Positions 8,021 to 16,036 are shown, counted from the stretch's first letter. The stretch: DNA of 16,903 nucleotides from Elusimicrobiota bacterium (GCA_023700845.1 JAMPYD010000007.1:1-16903); one strand, 5' to 3'. Program-made: numbers and translations. Notes: generated by a model from the letters alone, not told the origin.

Positions 8021-9247
8021 ATGGAGCGGGACCTGGCCGGGCTGATCATGCTCACCACCGCCGTGGCGGGGCGGGCCGCGTTCTCGGCCTTCGCGCTCGC
8101 CTGCGGAGCCTTCACCTTCGTCTTCGCCGTCGCGGCGGCCGTGTTCTCCCGGCGGTTCCTGCTCGCCCGGGCCTCCCGCGCCGCCGCGCCCCTGCCGCCC
8201 ATCACCGTGATCAAGCCTCTGAAGGGCGAGGACCACGACCTGGTGGAGAACCTCGCGAGCTTCTGCCGGCAGGATTATCCCTGCTACCAGATCCTCTTCT
8301 GCCTCGCCAGCCCCGATGATCCCGCGCTCGCCTCGGTCTCGCGCCTCAAGAAGGAGTTCCCCGAGGCCGACATCGAGGTCGTGGTCTCCAAGAACCGCAT
8401 CGGCTGCAACCCGAAGGTCAACAACATGGCGAACGCTTATCCTTTCGCCAAATACGACCTGCTGCTCATGTCCGACTCGGACATCAAGGTCGAGCCGGGC
8501 TTCCTGCGCCGCATGGCCGCCCCCTTCGCCGAGCCCGCCGTCGGCCTGACGACCTCGTTCTACCAGGCCTCGGGCGCTCGCGGCCTATGGGGCTCGATGG
8601 AGGCGCTGTCGATCAACGCCCATTTCCTGCCGCAGGCCGCCTGCGCGGCCTACTTCGGCATGCGCTTCGCCATGGGCGCGGCGATGATGGTGCGCCGCCG
8701 GGCCTTCGAGGAGACGGGGGCCTTCCAGAACCTCGCCGACCACCTCGCCGACGACTTCCGCCTCGGCGAATCGGTGCGCGAGGCGGGCTGGCGGGTGGAG
8801 ACGGCGGAGGGCATCGTCGACTCCATCCCGGGCATCGGCAGCGCGGCCGGGCATCTCGCGCACATGATCCGCTGGGCCCGCACCATCCGCCTGTGCCAGC
8901 CCGCCGGCTTCTACGCCAGCCTGATCCAGCACGGCTTCTCGCTGCTGACCTTGCGTCTGCTCGTCCAGGGCCCGGACGCGGCGGGCGCGGCCCTTCTCGC
9001 GGGCATCTGGGCGGCCAAGGCGGCCTCGGCGCTCTCGCTGCGGGCCGGGCTGGGAGGCCGCCAGCCGGCGCTCGCGCTGTTCCTGCTGCCGCTGTCGGAG
9101 TGGTTCGCGTTCGCCGCCTGGGTCGCGGCCTGCGGCTCGGACACCGTGGTCTGGCGCGGGGAGCTGTTCCACGTCCGCGAGCAAGGCCAGCTCGAGCCCG
9201 TCGCGCCGCCGCCGGCGGTGCGCCACGCCCTTCCGGCCGAGCGCTGA
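8021..9247 (+). CDS. hpnI: Hopanoid glycosyltransferase HpnI (GT21/ceramide glucosyltransferase-like)
   Basis: A 408-residue membrane-anchored family 2-type glycosyltransferase. After an N-terminal membrane segment (about residues 7-45) comes PLPPITVIKPLKGED, then the conserved acidic sites of ceramide-glucosyltransferase-like enzymes: DSD at 152-154, DD at 244-245 in DHLADDFRLG, and the RW of HMIRWARTIR at 284-285 (the (Q/R)xxRW-type motif). At least two to three hydrophobic segments follow at the C-terminus. HpnI adds N-acetylglucosamine to bacteriohopanetetrol at the inner membrane, making the substrate for HpnK and then HpnJ. It starts 11 nt after the hpnJ stop, with no Shine-Dalgarno, so coupled translation is likely; ATG 8048 is a possible alternative start. 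HpnL follows 7 nt downstream. Assignment rests on motifs and on its position beside hpnJ. Confidence 0.9.
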   Translation: MERDLAGLIMLTTAVAGRAAFSAFALACGAFTFVFAVAAAVFSRRFLLARASRAAAPLPPITVIKPLKGEDHDLVENLASFCRQDYPCYQILFCLASPDDPALASVSRLKKEFPEADIEVVVSKNRIGCNPKVNNMANAYPFAKYDLLLMSDSDIKVEPGFLRRMAAPFAEPAVGLTTSFYQASGARGLWGSMEALSINAHFLPQAACAAYFGMRFAMGAAMMVRRRAFEETGAFQNLADHLADDFRLGESVREAGWRVETAEGIVDSIPGIGSAAGHLAHMIRWARTIRLCQPAGFYASLIQHGFSLLTLRLLVQGPDAAGAALLAGIWAAKAASALSLRAGLGGRQPALALFLLPLSEWFAFAAWVAACGSDTVVWRGELFHVREQGQLEPVAPPPAVRHALPAER

Positions 9248-9254
9248 CGCCGGG

Positions 9255-10229
9255 ATGAGGAGCGCGCGACGCTGGTTCACGGCCGTCGTCATCGCCCTCG
9301 GCTCCGCCACCTTCCTCTACCTGCTGTGGTCCTTCGGTCCCCTGCGGGTGTGGGACCTGTTCCGCGGCTTCGGCTGGGGCTTCGCGGTGCTGCTGCCCTT
9401 CCAGTATCTGGACCACATGCTCAACGCGACCGGCTGGCGGCTCGCGTTCACCCCCGCCCAGGCGCGTCAGGTCTCGTTCTGGGAGCTCGTGCGCGTGCGC
9501 ATCGCGGGCGACGGCGTCAACTACCTGACCCCCAGCGCCAGCATCGCCGGGGAGTTCGTGCGCCCCGGGATGCTCCGCACGTCCCTCTCGCACGACGCCA
9601 AGGTCGCGAGCGTGGTCGTCGCGAAGGCCACGCAGGCCGCGGGGCAGGGCCTGTTCGTGCTCCTGGGCCTCATCTACCTGATCAACGCCCGGGTCTACGA
9701 TTTCAAAGACGGGCAGGCGGGCTGGGCGGCCGCGGGCATCAGCGCCATGCTCTGCGGCGTGGCCATCGGCGTAGGCCTGCTCGCGGTCCGGCCGCCGGAG
9801 AGGCTGACGGCCCGCTTTCCCGCCGCCTTCGCCAAGCTCGAGCCGCTGCGCCGCAGCCTGCGCGAGTTCCTGGGGCGCCATCCCCTGCGGCTCGTCGGTT
9901 CCGTCCTCTTCTTCATGATCGGCTATGCCTGGGGCGCGGCCGAGATGTGGCTGATCTGCCGGTTCCTCGGCATCCCGATCGGCCCGGAGACCGCCCTGGG
10001 CATCGAGTTCCTGTCGAACCTCGTCGACGCCTTCGCCTTCATGGTCCCCGCCAAGATCGGGACCCAGGAGGCGGGCAAGGCCGTGATCTTCAAGGGCCTC
10101 GGCCTCGGGGCCGATGTGGGGTTCACCGCCGGGCTGATCCGCCACACGCGCGAGCTGCTCTGGGCCGCGCTGGGCCTGGCTCTTTACGCCGCGCAGCAGC
10201 GGAAGACCGCGCTCAAAGCGTTGGGCTGA
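9255..10229 (+). CDS. hpnL: HpnL-like lysylphosphatidylglycerol-synthase-type membrane protein
   Basis: A 324-residue polytopic protein with roughly seven to eight hydrophobic segments, resembling the flippase-like transmembrane domain of lysylphosphatidylglycerol synthases (UPF0104). Family-like motifs include GDGVNYLTPSASIAGEFVRP at about residues 78-97 and KIGTQEAG near residue 270. HpnL proteins are recurrent companions of hpnI, hpnJ and hpnK; their biochemical role is not established, and moving a hopanoid or lipid intermediate across the membrane is a guess. The ATG is 7 nt after the hpnI stop, with no clear ribosome-binding site, so it should be translated with hpnI. Its last 17 nt overlap the 3' end of the convergent hpnK gene. 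The specific HpnL name leans on context; the superfamily is clear. Confidence 0.8.
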   Translation: MRSARRWFTAVVIALGSATFLYLLWSFGPLRVWDLFRGFGWGFAVLLPFQYLDHMLNATGWRLAFTPAQARQVSFWELVRVRIAGDGVNYLTPSASIAGEFVRPGMLRTSLSHDAKVASVVVAKATQAAGQGLFVLLGLIYLINARVYDFKDGQAGWAAAGISAMLCGVAIGVGLLAVRPPERLTARFPAAFAKLEPLRRSLREFLGRHPLRLVGSVLFFMIGYAWGAAEMWLICRFLGIPIGPETALGIEFLSNLVDAFAFMVPAKIGTQEAGKAVIFKGLGLGADVGFTAGLIRHTRELLWAALGLALYAAQQRKTALKALG

Positions 10230-10995
10230 CCAGCTCCACGCCGTGCTCCTCGAGGGCGCGGCGGACCTCCGGGCTCAGCAAGGCCTCGAGCTCGGTCACG
10301 CTCTGATGGGACGCGGTCGGACGGTCCCCCGCTCTCAGGGCCTCATCCGTGGTCGGATGGAAGTACAGCTCGGTCGTCCCTTCGGTCAGGCGGGAGAGCA
10401 GCCAAAGGACGTAATCCTCCTTCATGAGCCCCGAGCGCAGCAGGCCCCAGGAAGGAGGCGTCTCGAGCCGGGCGGCCGCCGGACCGACCCACGCGCCCAA
10501 GGTCCCGAAAACGCCCGCCAGGAGGGCCGTGCCGGCCCTTTCCGCCCCGGGGAAGCCCTTGAGCGCCTCCCACTCCCCGGAGGGCAGGCGCACGCGCGGG
10601 ATGCCGTATTCGCGGGCCAGGCGGCAAAGCGCGGGAAAAATGACCGGATGGACGTGGACGTTGATGTGGCCGTCGATATGGGTCGGCTTGAGGCCGAGGG
10701 CCAGCATCGCCTCGATCTGGGCGCGGATCTCCCCCTCGACCCCGGCCCGCGCCCCGGAGTCGAAGAAGTAGCGCGCACCCGCTTCCTCGGGCTCGCTCGC
10801 GCACAGCTCGAGGTGCAGCCCGACCCCGAGGCCGGGGTTCGCGAGGGCGAGCCGGGCGGCCTGCGCCGCGGCCGGGCGGAGGACCATCAGGCTCGCGAAC
10901 CGGAGGATGCCGGCGGAGAAGGCGCGGATCACCGCGGCGTTGACCTCCGGCGTGTCGCCGAAATCGTCGGCGGTGACGATCAGGCGGCGGCTCAC
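10213..10995 (-). CDS. hpnK: Hopanoid-associated YdjC-type deacetylase HpnK
   Basis: A 260-residue YdjC/ChbG-family carbohydrate deacetylase. It opens RRLIVTADDFG, with the metal-binding aspartates D10/D11, then GLHLEL (H61) and THIDGHINVHVHP (H106, H110, H114, H116), which together supply the metal site and catalytic residues of the family. HpnK removes the acetyl group from N-acetylglucosaminyl-bacteriohopanetetrol, so it acts between HpnI and HpnJ. The start is GTG 10995-10993, overlapping the TGA of the preceding pseudopilin gene (GTGA), because the conserved N-terminus begins immediately after. The frame stays open further upstream, but that part is arginine/glycine-rich noise antisense in style. 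The segment between GLHLEL and the YFF stretch is short compared with what I remember of the family. The gene is encoded in the pseudopilin operon, not with hpnJIL. Confidence 0.87.
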   Translation of the reverse strand: MSRRLIVTADDFGDTPEVNAAVIRAFSAGILRFASLMVLRPAAAQAARLALANPGLGVGLHLELCASEPEEAGARYFFDSGARAGVEGEIRAQIEAMLALGLKPTHIDGHINVHVHPVIFPALCRLAREYGIPRVRLPSGEWEALKGFPGAERAGTALLAGVFGTLGAWVGPAAARLETPPSWGLLRSGLMKEDYVLWLLSRLTEGTTELYFHPTTDEALRAGDRPTASHQSVTELEALLSPEVRRALEEHGVELVSPTL

Positions 10996-11354
10996 TCCGG
11001 GTCGGAGGAGATCAGCTGGACCGTGCATTGTCCGCCCGCGACGACGGCGATGATGCGGGGAGCCGGGGCGACCGCCCCGGCGGGGCAGGTGCAGTTGCAG
11101 GTGCCCGGCGTGCCCGAGCAGGAGAACCCCCCCGGGATGTTCGAGCACACCGCGTTGGCCTGGTTCCAATACGTGAGGGCGCGGTTGAGCATCGACTCCG
11201 ACTCCTTCCGGTTCTGGGCGCCCTTCGACGCGCGGTCGACGGCGACGTAGTTCATGAGCACCATCTGCAGCATGCCGCTGGCGATGAACGCGACGATGAC
11301 GCCCGTGATCAGGACGTGGACCAGGACGGAGCCGCGGCGGTTCAGTTTAATCAA
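10992..11354 (-). CDS. Minor pseudopilin, PilX/GspK-like, lacking Glu5
   Basis: A 120-residue protein with a short basic leader, a prepilin-peptidase-like site RRG^SVLVH and a hydrophobic stretch to about residue 34. The fifth residue after the glycine is histidine where most pilins have glutamate; loss of Glu5 is typical of GspK/PilX-type tip pilins. The C-terminal part has six cysteines, including a CNCTC cluster, with proline/glycine-rich loops. The start is TTG 11354-11352, overlapping the end of the preceding gene by 8 nt, because no ATG gives a complete leader. It is the last of three minor pseudopilins and is joined to hpnK by a GTGA overlap. Its role as a tip component is inferred from position and sequence type. 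Confidence 0.75.
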   Translation of the reverse strand: MIKLNRRGSVLVHVLITGVIVAFIASGMLQMVLMNYVAVDRASKGAQNRKESESMLNRALTYWNQANAVCSNIPGGFSCSGTPGTCNCTCPAGAVAPAPRIIAVVAGGQCTVQLISSDPE

Positions 11355-12036
11355 GGGTGCTGCTGAACTGTTTTTGCATGGAGATGCCGAAATCGAAGGT
11401 CGTGAACTTGACGGTGGGCTCGTTCGTGGTCGCGGTCTGCCGTCCGATCACGTAGCGCAGGCGCACCCCGCCGATGTTGTTGTCCCGCAGGAACACGTTC
11501 GGGGCGCCGGTGTAGGAGCCGGGGATCTTCTCGAGGCGATAGCCGACGACCGAGGATTCCGTCCACGGGGCGGCCGGCGAGGCGTTGCAGGTCGCGGGCA
11601 CCGCGTTGCAGGCGCCGGGGGCGCCGGGGCACGGGCAGGCGCCGGTGTAGGAGTAGCGGCGCAAGGTGAAGCCCGTCTCGGGCGAGACCGGCGGCGTCGG
11701 GTCCACGCAGAATTGGATGACGGTGCCGACCCCGGTCGGGTCGAGCAAGGCGCCCGGCAGGGCCCCCATCGCCCGCGACCAGTTCTTGCACACGACGATC
11801 GAGTCCGAGGACTGGCCGTGCGCGGTCGGGAAGGCGAGGACGTTGGAATCCTCGATCTCCTTGGCCATCGACAGATAACTGACCAGGGACCAGCCCGTGG
11901 CCGTGCCGGAGCGGATGCCCTCGACCTGGCTGCGCGCCATCTGCGCGGCGATGGTGGCCACGCCGACGAGGACGAAGGACGCCAGGGAGATGGCGATGAC
12001 GAGCTCGATGATCGAGAAGCCCCGGGTGTTCGTCAT
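11347..12036 (-). CDS. Minor pseudopilin, PilW/GspJ-like
   Basis: A 229-residue protein with a textbook type IV prepilin N-terminus: leader MTNTRG, cleavage before FSIIELVIAIS, Glu at position 5 of the mature chain and a hydrophobic helix to about residue 33. The long globular part has six cysteines, four of them in the compact PCPGAPGACNAVPATC region. Length and place (second of three minor pilins) fit the GspJ/PilW class. Its ATG shares one base with the upstream stop (TGATG), so it is translationally coupled; it overlaps the downstream pseudopilin by 8 nt. It would be processed by a prepilin peptidase, which is not in the window. Confidence 0.83.
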   Translation of the reverse strand: MTNTRGFSIIELVIAISLASFVLVGVATIAAQMARSQVEGIRSGTATGWSLVSYLSMAKEIEDSNVLAFPTAHGQSSDSIVVCKNWSRAMGALPGALLDPTGVGTVIQFCVDPTPPVSPETGFTLRRYSYTGACPCPGAPGACNAVPATCNASPAAPWTESSVVGYRLEKIPGSYTGAPNVFLRDNNIGGVRLRYVIGRQTATTNEPTVKFTTFDFGISMQKQFSSTLD

Positions 12037-12527
12037 CAGTCGGTCCAGTTCGTCGTGATGGTCACCACGGGCACCGGCCGGCCGTTGACCAAGGTCGTCG
12101 CGTCGACGAAGTAGCTGACCCGGGCGCTCTTGCCCACCGGAGGGGCCGCCTCGAAATCCCCCATCACGCCGGTCAAGGTGTGCGTCCCCTGGGCCAGGGC
12201 GTAGCAATTGGAGCCTCCACCCGGGCAGGCGTCGACGATCCCGTTGCACGAGATGCTCCAGTTGTTGGCAGCGCCCTGGCAGGGACCGGGGATGAGCGTC
12301 GTGCTGGCGGTGCCGGCCTCGGCCGTCACGTAGTTCTTCAGCAAAGCGGCCACCATGCGCGCGCCCGCGGCCGCCTTGATCTTGCTCTCGCCCTTGTTGC
12401 CGCCGGTCTTGACCGTGAGCGCCACGCTGAACACCGAGGTGACCATGATCGAGGTCAGCAGCATGGCGACCATCACCTCGACGAGGGTGTAGCCGGCGTC
12501 GCCGCGACCAACGCGGCTGCGCTTCAT
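12036..12527 (-). CDS. Minor pseudopilin, PilV/GspI-like
   Basis: A 163-residue protein with a prepilin leader ending GDAG, cleavage before YTLVEVMVAML (Glu5 present), and a hydrophobic N-terminal helix. The globular domain contains four cysteines within about 30 residues and ends in alternating hydrophobic strands (VPVVTITTNW). The start ATG 12527 was chosen because it gives a normal leader; an in-frame ATG at 12557 would lie inside the upstream pilin gene. There is a 1-nt gap to the upstream stop and no Shine-Dalgarno, so coupling is likely. It occupies the slot of PilV/GspI in the usual minor-pilin order; the exact equivalence is inferred. Confidence 0.82.
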   Translation of the reverse strand: MKRSRVGRGDAGYTLVEVMVAMLLTSIMVTSVFSVALTVKTGGNKGESKIKAAAGARMVAALLKNYVTAEAGTASTTLIPGPCQGAANNWSISCNGIVDACPGGGSNCYALAQGTHTLTGVMGDFEAAPPVGKSARVSYFVDATTLVNGRPVPVVTITTNWTD

Positions 12528-12528
12528 A

Positions 12529-13026
12529 TCAATACGTCGGTGCTGGCGCGCCGCCATAGCTGGTGATGACCCCCGAGCCGTTCTGGGCGTAGGCCCAGGC
12601 GACGTACGTCCCGGTCTTGCGTTTGGCCCCCGCCGTCATGTTGCTGCCGCCGGTGGCGCCGCAGGCGCCGCCCGTGGGGCTGCAGGCGTAGAAGTTGTAC
12701 GGCTTCGAGCCGAAGTTCTGGTCGGCCAGGTACTTGCACCAGACGAGGTTGCAGGCGTTGGTGTAGGTCGTGGGCGCGCAGGCGCCGGCGCCGCAGCCGG
12801 TGTTGGCCGTCGTCGGGAAGGTCCCCACGATGTAGTTGTTGGAGTGGTCGAGGGCGAACATCTTGTTCGTCGTGCCGATCATGTTGACGAGCGACACCGC
12901 GTCGTCGGCCTTCGTCGTCTCGACGCTCTTCAGGTAGGAGGGCACCGCCACGGAGGCGAGGATGCCGATGATGAGCACGACGACGAGCAGCTCGATCAAC
13001 GTGAAGCCGGCGCGGTTCTTGGTCAT
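12529..13026 (-). CDS. Type IV pilin / major pseudopilin-like protein
   Basis: A 165-residue protein with leader MTKNRAG and the classic mature start FTLIELLVVVLIIGILASVA (Glu5 present), followed by the long N-terminal helix (PSYLKSVETTKADDAVS). The globular part is rich in Asn, Thr, Gly and Tyr and has six cysteines. The ATG overlaps the stop of the platform-protein gene by one base (TAATG), with GGGGA 4 nt upstream. Being first after the platform gene and having the most canonical signal, it is the likely main fibre subunit, either PilA-type or GspG-type. It lacks an obvious GspG calcium-site signature by eye, so I leave the type open. Confidence 0.87.
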   Translation of the reverse strand: MTKNRAGFTLIELLVVVLIIGILASVAVPSYLKSVETTKADDAVSLVNMIGTTNKMFALDHSNNYIVGTFPTTANTGCGAGACAPTTYTNACNLVWCKYLADQNFGSKPYNFYACSPTGGACGATGGSNMTAGAKRKTGTYVAWAYAQNGSGVITSYGGAPAPTY

Positions 13027-14246
13027 TATTTCCCCAGGCTCGAGAGTTTGAAGACGGGCAGGAACACGGCGAGCACGATGACGCCGACGAGCATGCCGAT
13101 GCCGACGACCATGATCGGCTCGATGATGGCGTTGAAGCTGCGGGTGAACTGGTCGATCTGCTCCTTGTAGAACGAGGACAAGGTGACGAGCATGTCGGGG
13201 AGCTTGCCCGACTCCTCGCCCATGAACATCATCTCGGTGACGAGCGGCGGCAGCGCCCCCGTCTTCTTGAAGGACTGCGAGATGGACTTGCCGCCCGCGA
13301 CGTCGGCCTTGACCGAGTTCAGGACGCGACGGAAGATGATGTTGTTGGCGAAGACGCCCTCGAGCACGGAGATCGCGTTGAGGATGCTGACGCCGGACTC
13401 GATCAAGGTCGAGAGCGTGGTCAGCATGCGCTCGATCATGATGTTCTTCAGGAAGTCGCCGACCAGGGGCAGGTTGAACAGCAGGTTCCACTTGGCCTCC
13501 TGCCCGGACTCCGTGGAGGTGTAGGCGTTGATCACGAACCAGATCGCGATCAAGGTGATGATCAGGGCCCCGAGGTGGTGGACGAGGATGTTCGAGACGA
13601 CGATGATCGCGGCCGTCAGCGGCGGGAGCTTCACGTTGAAGCTCGCGAAGATCTCGGCGAACACGGGGACGATCTTGAGGATGAAGAACAGGAGGACGCC
13701 GCCGGAGACCGTCATCAGCACGCCGGGGTAGGCCATCGCGGAGATGATCTTTCCCTGGATCTCGGCCTGCGAATGGATGTAGGACCCGATCTGCTTGAGC
13801 ACCTTCGGGAGCTGGCCGCCCATCTCGCCGGCCTGGACGAGGGAGACCCACATCGTGTCGAAGGCCTTCGGGTGGCGCTCGAGCGCGCGGTACAGAGCCG
13901 TGCCGCTCGAGACGTCCTTGGTGACCTGGGCCAGCGCGAACTGGAGGGGCTTGGAGCTGGAGTTCTCGCCGAGGAGCGACAGGGCGCGGACGAGGGGCAC
14001 GCCGCCGTTGAGGAGGGTCGAGAGCTGCTCGGCGAAGAAGATGAGGTCGCGCAGGGCGGGCTTGCCCCCGCCGCCGGAGGCGGCCTTGCCGCCGCTCCCC
14101 GAGCTGGTCTTGTCGGCGATGATCGAGAGGATGAAATAGCCCTTGGCCTGCAGGGCGTTGATGGCCTCGTTCTCGCTGTTGGCCTCGAGGGCCCCCGAGG
14201 AGGTCTCGCCTTTGCTGTCCTGGACGGTGTAAGCGTAACGGGCCAT
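13026..14246 (-). CDS. gspF: Inner-membrane platform protein, GspF/PilC family
   Basis: A 406-residue protein of normal family length. The N-terminal RYAYTVQDSKGE...GALEA segment is the family opening. A Gly/Ser-rich linker (about residues 48-62) precedes two similar T2SSF domains, each with the LxxxGVPL-type and GxxL motifs (LLNGGVPLVRAL at about 80 and LIESGVSILNAI in the second half) and GE(M/S)xG(Q/K)LP. Three transmembrane helices are visible at about 172-195, 223-243 and 375-398. The protein anchors the assembly ATPase and extracts pilins from the membrane. It starts 34 nt after the ATPase gene with GGGGA 4 nt before ATG, and overlaps the pilin gene by one base. GspF and PilC cannot be separated from this sequence alone. 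Confidence 0.93.
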   Translation of the reverse strand: MARYAYTVQDSKGETSSGALEANSENEAINALQAKGYFILSIIADKTSSGSGGKAASGGGGKPALRDLIFFAEQLSTLLNGGVPLVRALSLLGENSSSKPLQFALAQVTKDVSSGTALYRALERHPKAFDTMWVSLVQAGEMGGQLPKVLKQIGSYIHSQAEIQGKIISAMAYPGVLMTVSGGVLLFFILKIVPVFAEIFASFNVKLPPLTAAIIVVSNILVHHLGALIITLIAIWFVINAYTSTESGQEAKWNLLFNLPLVGDFLKNIMIERMLTTLSTLIESGVSILNAISVLEGVFANNIIFRRVLNSVKADVAGGKSISQSFKKTGALPPLVTEMMFMGEESGKLPDMLVTLSSFYKEQIDQFTRSFNAIIEPIMVVGIGMLVGVIVLAVFLPVFKLSSLGK

Positions 14247-14280
14247 TATGTCCCCAGTGTAACAGGCGTTGGAGGGCCTG

Positions 14281-16008
14281 TCAATCCGACACGGTCACGG
14301 ACATCACTTCGTCGATCGTGGTAAGCCCGTTCAGCACTTTCCGGAAGCCCGAGGCGCGCATGGTCCACATGCCGGCCTCCTCTCCGGCCTTCTTGAGCTT
14401 GCCCACGTCCGCGCCGTAGCGGTAGATGATCTCCTTCATCGCGGCGTTGAGCTTGTAGACCTCGTAGATGGCCTTCCGGCCCGAGTAGCCGGTGCGGGAG
14501 CACTTGTCGCAGCCCCGGGCCTCGTAGAAGACGATCGAGGCCGGGTCCGGCGGGGTCTCGAGCAGGGCCTCGCGCACGACCTGCTCCGCGAGCTCGGCGG
14601 GGACCTTCGCGGGCTTCTTGCACAGGGGGCACAGCAGGCGCACGAGGCGCTGCGCGGCCGCGAGCTGCAGGGAGTTCGCGAGCATGAACGGCTCGATGCC
14701 CATGTCGATGAGGCGGGCGACGCAGGACAGCGCGTCGTTGGTGTGGAGCGTCGAGATGACGAGGTGGCCCGTGAGCGCGGCGCGCAGGCAGGTCTGCGCG
14801 GTCTCCTGGTCGCGGACCTCTCCGACCAGGATGACGTCGGGGTCCTGGCGCAGGAAGGAGCGCAGCGCCGAGGCGAAGGTGAGGCCGATGTTGGCGCGCA
14901 CCTGGACCTGGTTGATGCCCTCGATCTTGAGCTCGACCGGGTCCTCGATCGTCATGATGTTGATGTCGGGGCTCTTGATCGTGTTGAGGATGGCGCCGAG
15001 GGTCGTCGTCTTGCCGGAGCCCGTCGGGCCGGTCATGAAGAACAGGCCGTGCGGCTTGTTGGCCGCCTCGATGATGTCGTCGCGCTGGCGCGGGTCGAGG
15101 CCGACCTTGTTGATGTCGAGGTCGATGGCGCCTTTGTCGAGAATACGCATGACGACCTTCTCTCCGAACACGCAGGGGCAGATCGAGACGCGCAGGTCGA
15201 TGACCCGGTTCTGGACCTTGATCGAGAACTGGCCGTCCTGGGGCAGGCGCCGCTCCGCGATGTCGAGCTTCGACAGAATCTTGATGCGCGAGATCATCGC
15301 GGCGAACAGGTGCTTCGGCGGGGGACTTCGCTCATACAGAATTCCGTCGATACGAAAACGAAGAGCCACGCGCTCGTCGTATTTCTCGATGTGGATGTCC
15401 GACGTGCGCTCCTGGATCGACTGCTTGAGGATGGCGTTGATGAGCGAGACGGTCTGGGCGCCGGCCGCGTCGACGGCGAGCTGGTCGAGGTTGAGCCGCT
15501 CGTCGCCGGTCTGCGGCTGCTCCTCGATCTCGTCCTCCCCCTTTTTCGCGTTGAGGGTGTTTTCGATGGCGCTGCCGCCGACGTAAAACTCGTCGATCGC
15601 CTTGAGAATCTGGGTCTTCGTCGCGATGAACGCCTGGATCTCGTGGCCGCTGAGCAGCTTGAGGTTGTCGATGAGCATGACGTTGTCCGGGTCGGACAAC
15701 GCGACGGCGAGCACGTTCTCGTCGAGAAACAGCGGCAGGACCAGGTTTTCGCGGGCGTAGTTCTCCGGGATGACCTTCTCGAGGGCCTGCCCCTTCTCCG
15801 ACTTGAGGATCTTGTTCTCGCGGGAGGCGTAGGGGATGCCGAACTGCTTGGACAAGGCGACGGCGATGTCGTCTTCCTTGGTGAAGCCGAGCTTGATCGC
15901 CGCCTCGTTGAAGGAGCACCGGCTCTGCGTCGCGGCCTTTTGGGCCTTGTCGCGCTGATCCTCGGTCAGGACCCCGCTGCTCACCAGAATTTCGGCTAGG
16001 TTGGACAT
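14281..16008 (-). CDS. gspE: Assembly ATPase, GspE/PilB family
   Basis: A 575-residue hexameric ATPase that powers pilin or pseudopilin assembly at the cytoplasmic face. Residues 1-150 are the MshEN-type N-terminal domain. The motor has Walker A GPTGSGKTTT (K333), an Asp box (TIEDPVE, 353-359), Walker B (DPDVILVGEVRD, 389-400) and a His box (GHLVISTLHTND, from 414). A four-cysteine zinc site, C460/C463 and C500/C503, is intact. It is the first gene of the operon and has a near-consensus promoter 29 nt upstream, but no Shine-Dalgarno before ATG 16008; the leader is A-rich. No PilT-like retraction ATPase follows. GspE and PilB are not distinguishable here. Confidence 0.94.
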   Translation of the reverse strand: MSNLAEILVSSGVLTEDQRDKAQKAATQSRCSFNEAAIKLGFTKEDDIAVALSKQFGIPYASRENKILKSEKGQALEKVIPENYARENLVLPLFLDENVLAVALSDPDNVMLIDNLKLLSGHEIQAFIATKTQILKAIDEFYVGGSAIENTLNAKKGEDEIEEQPQTGDERLNLDQLAVDAAGAQTVSLINAILKQSIQERTSDIHIEKYDERVALRFRIDGILYERSPPPKHLFAAMISRIKILSKLDIAERRLPQDGQFSIKVQNRVIDLRVSICPCVFGEKVVMRILDKGAIDLDINKVGLDPRQRDDIIEAANKPHGLFFMTGPTGSGKTTTLGAILNTIKSPDINIMTIEDPVELKIEGINQVQVRANIGLTFASALRSFLRQDPDVILVGEVRDQETAQTCLRAALTGHLVISTLHTNDALSCVARLIDMGIEPFMLANSLQLAAAQRLVRLLCPLCKKPAKVPAELAEQVVREALLETPPDPASIVFYEARGCDKCSRTGYSGRKAIYEVYKLNAAMKEIIYRYGADVGKLKKAGEEAGMWTMRASGFRKVLNGLTTIDEVMSVTVSD

Positions 16009-16036
16009 GTGTTGTTTTTTACCGTCCCTTTACCGA

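Noticed and set aside
10996..11169. N-terminal extension of HpnK to 318 residues
   Set aside because: The added part lies within the pseudopilin gene and has no conservation; the family N-terminus RRLIVTADDFG follows directly after GTG 10995.
14269..15999. Plus-strand 576-codon frame opposite the ATPase gene
   Set aside because: It is a mirror of the GspE/PilB coding sequence with no motif of its own; the minus frame has complete Walker and zinc motifs.
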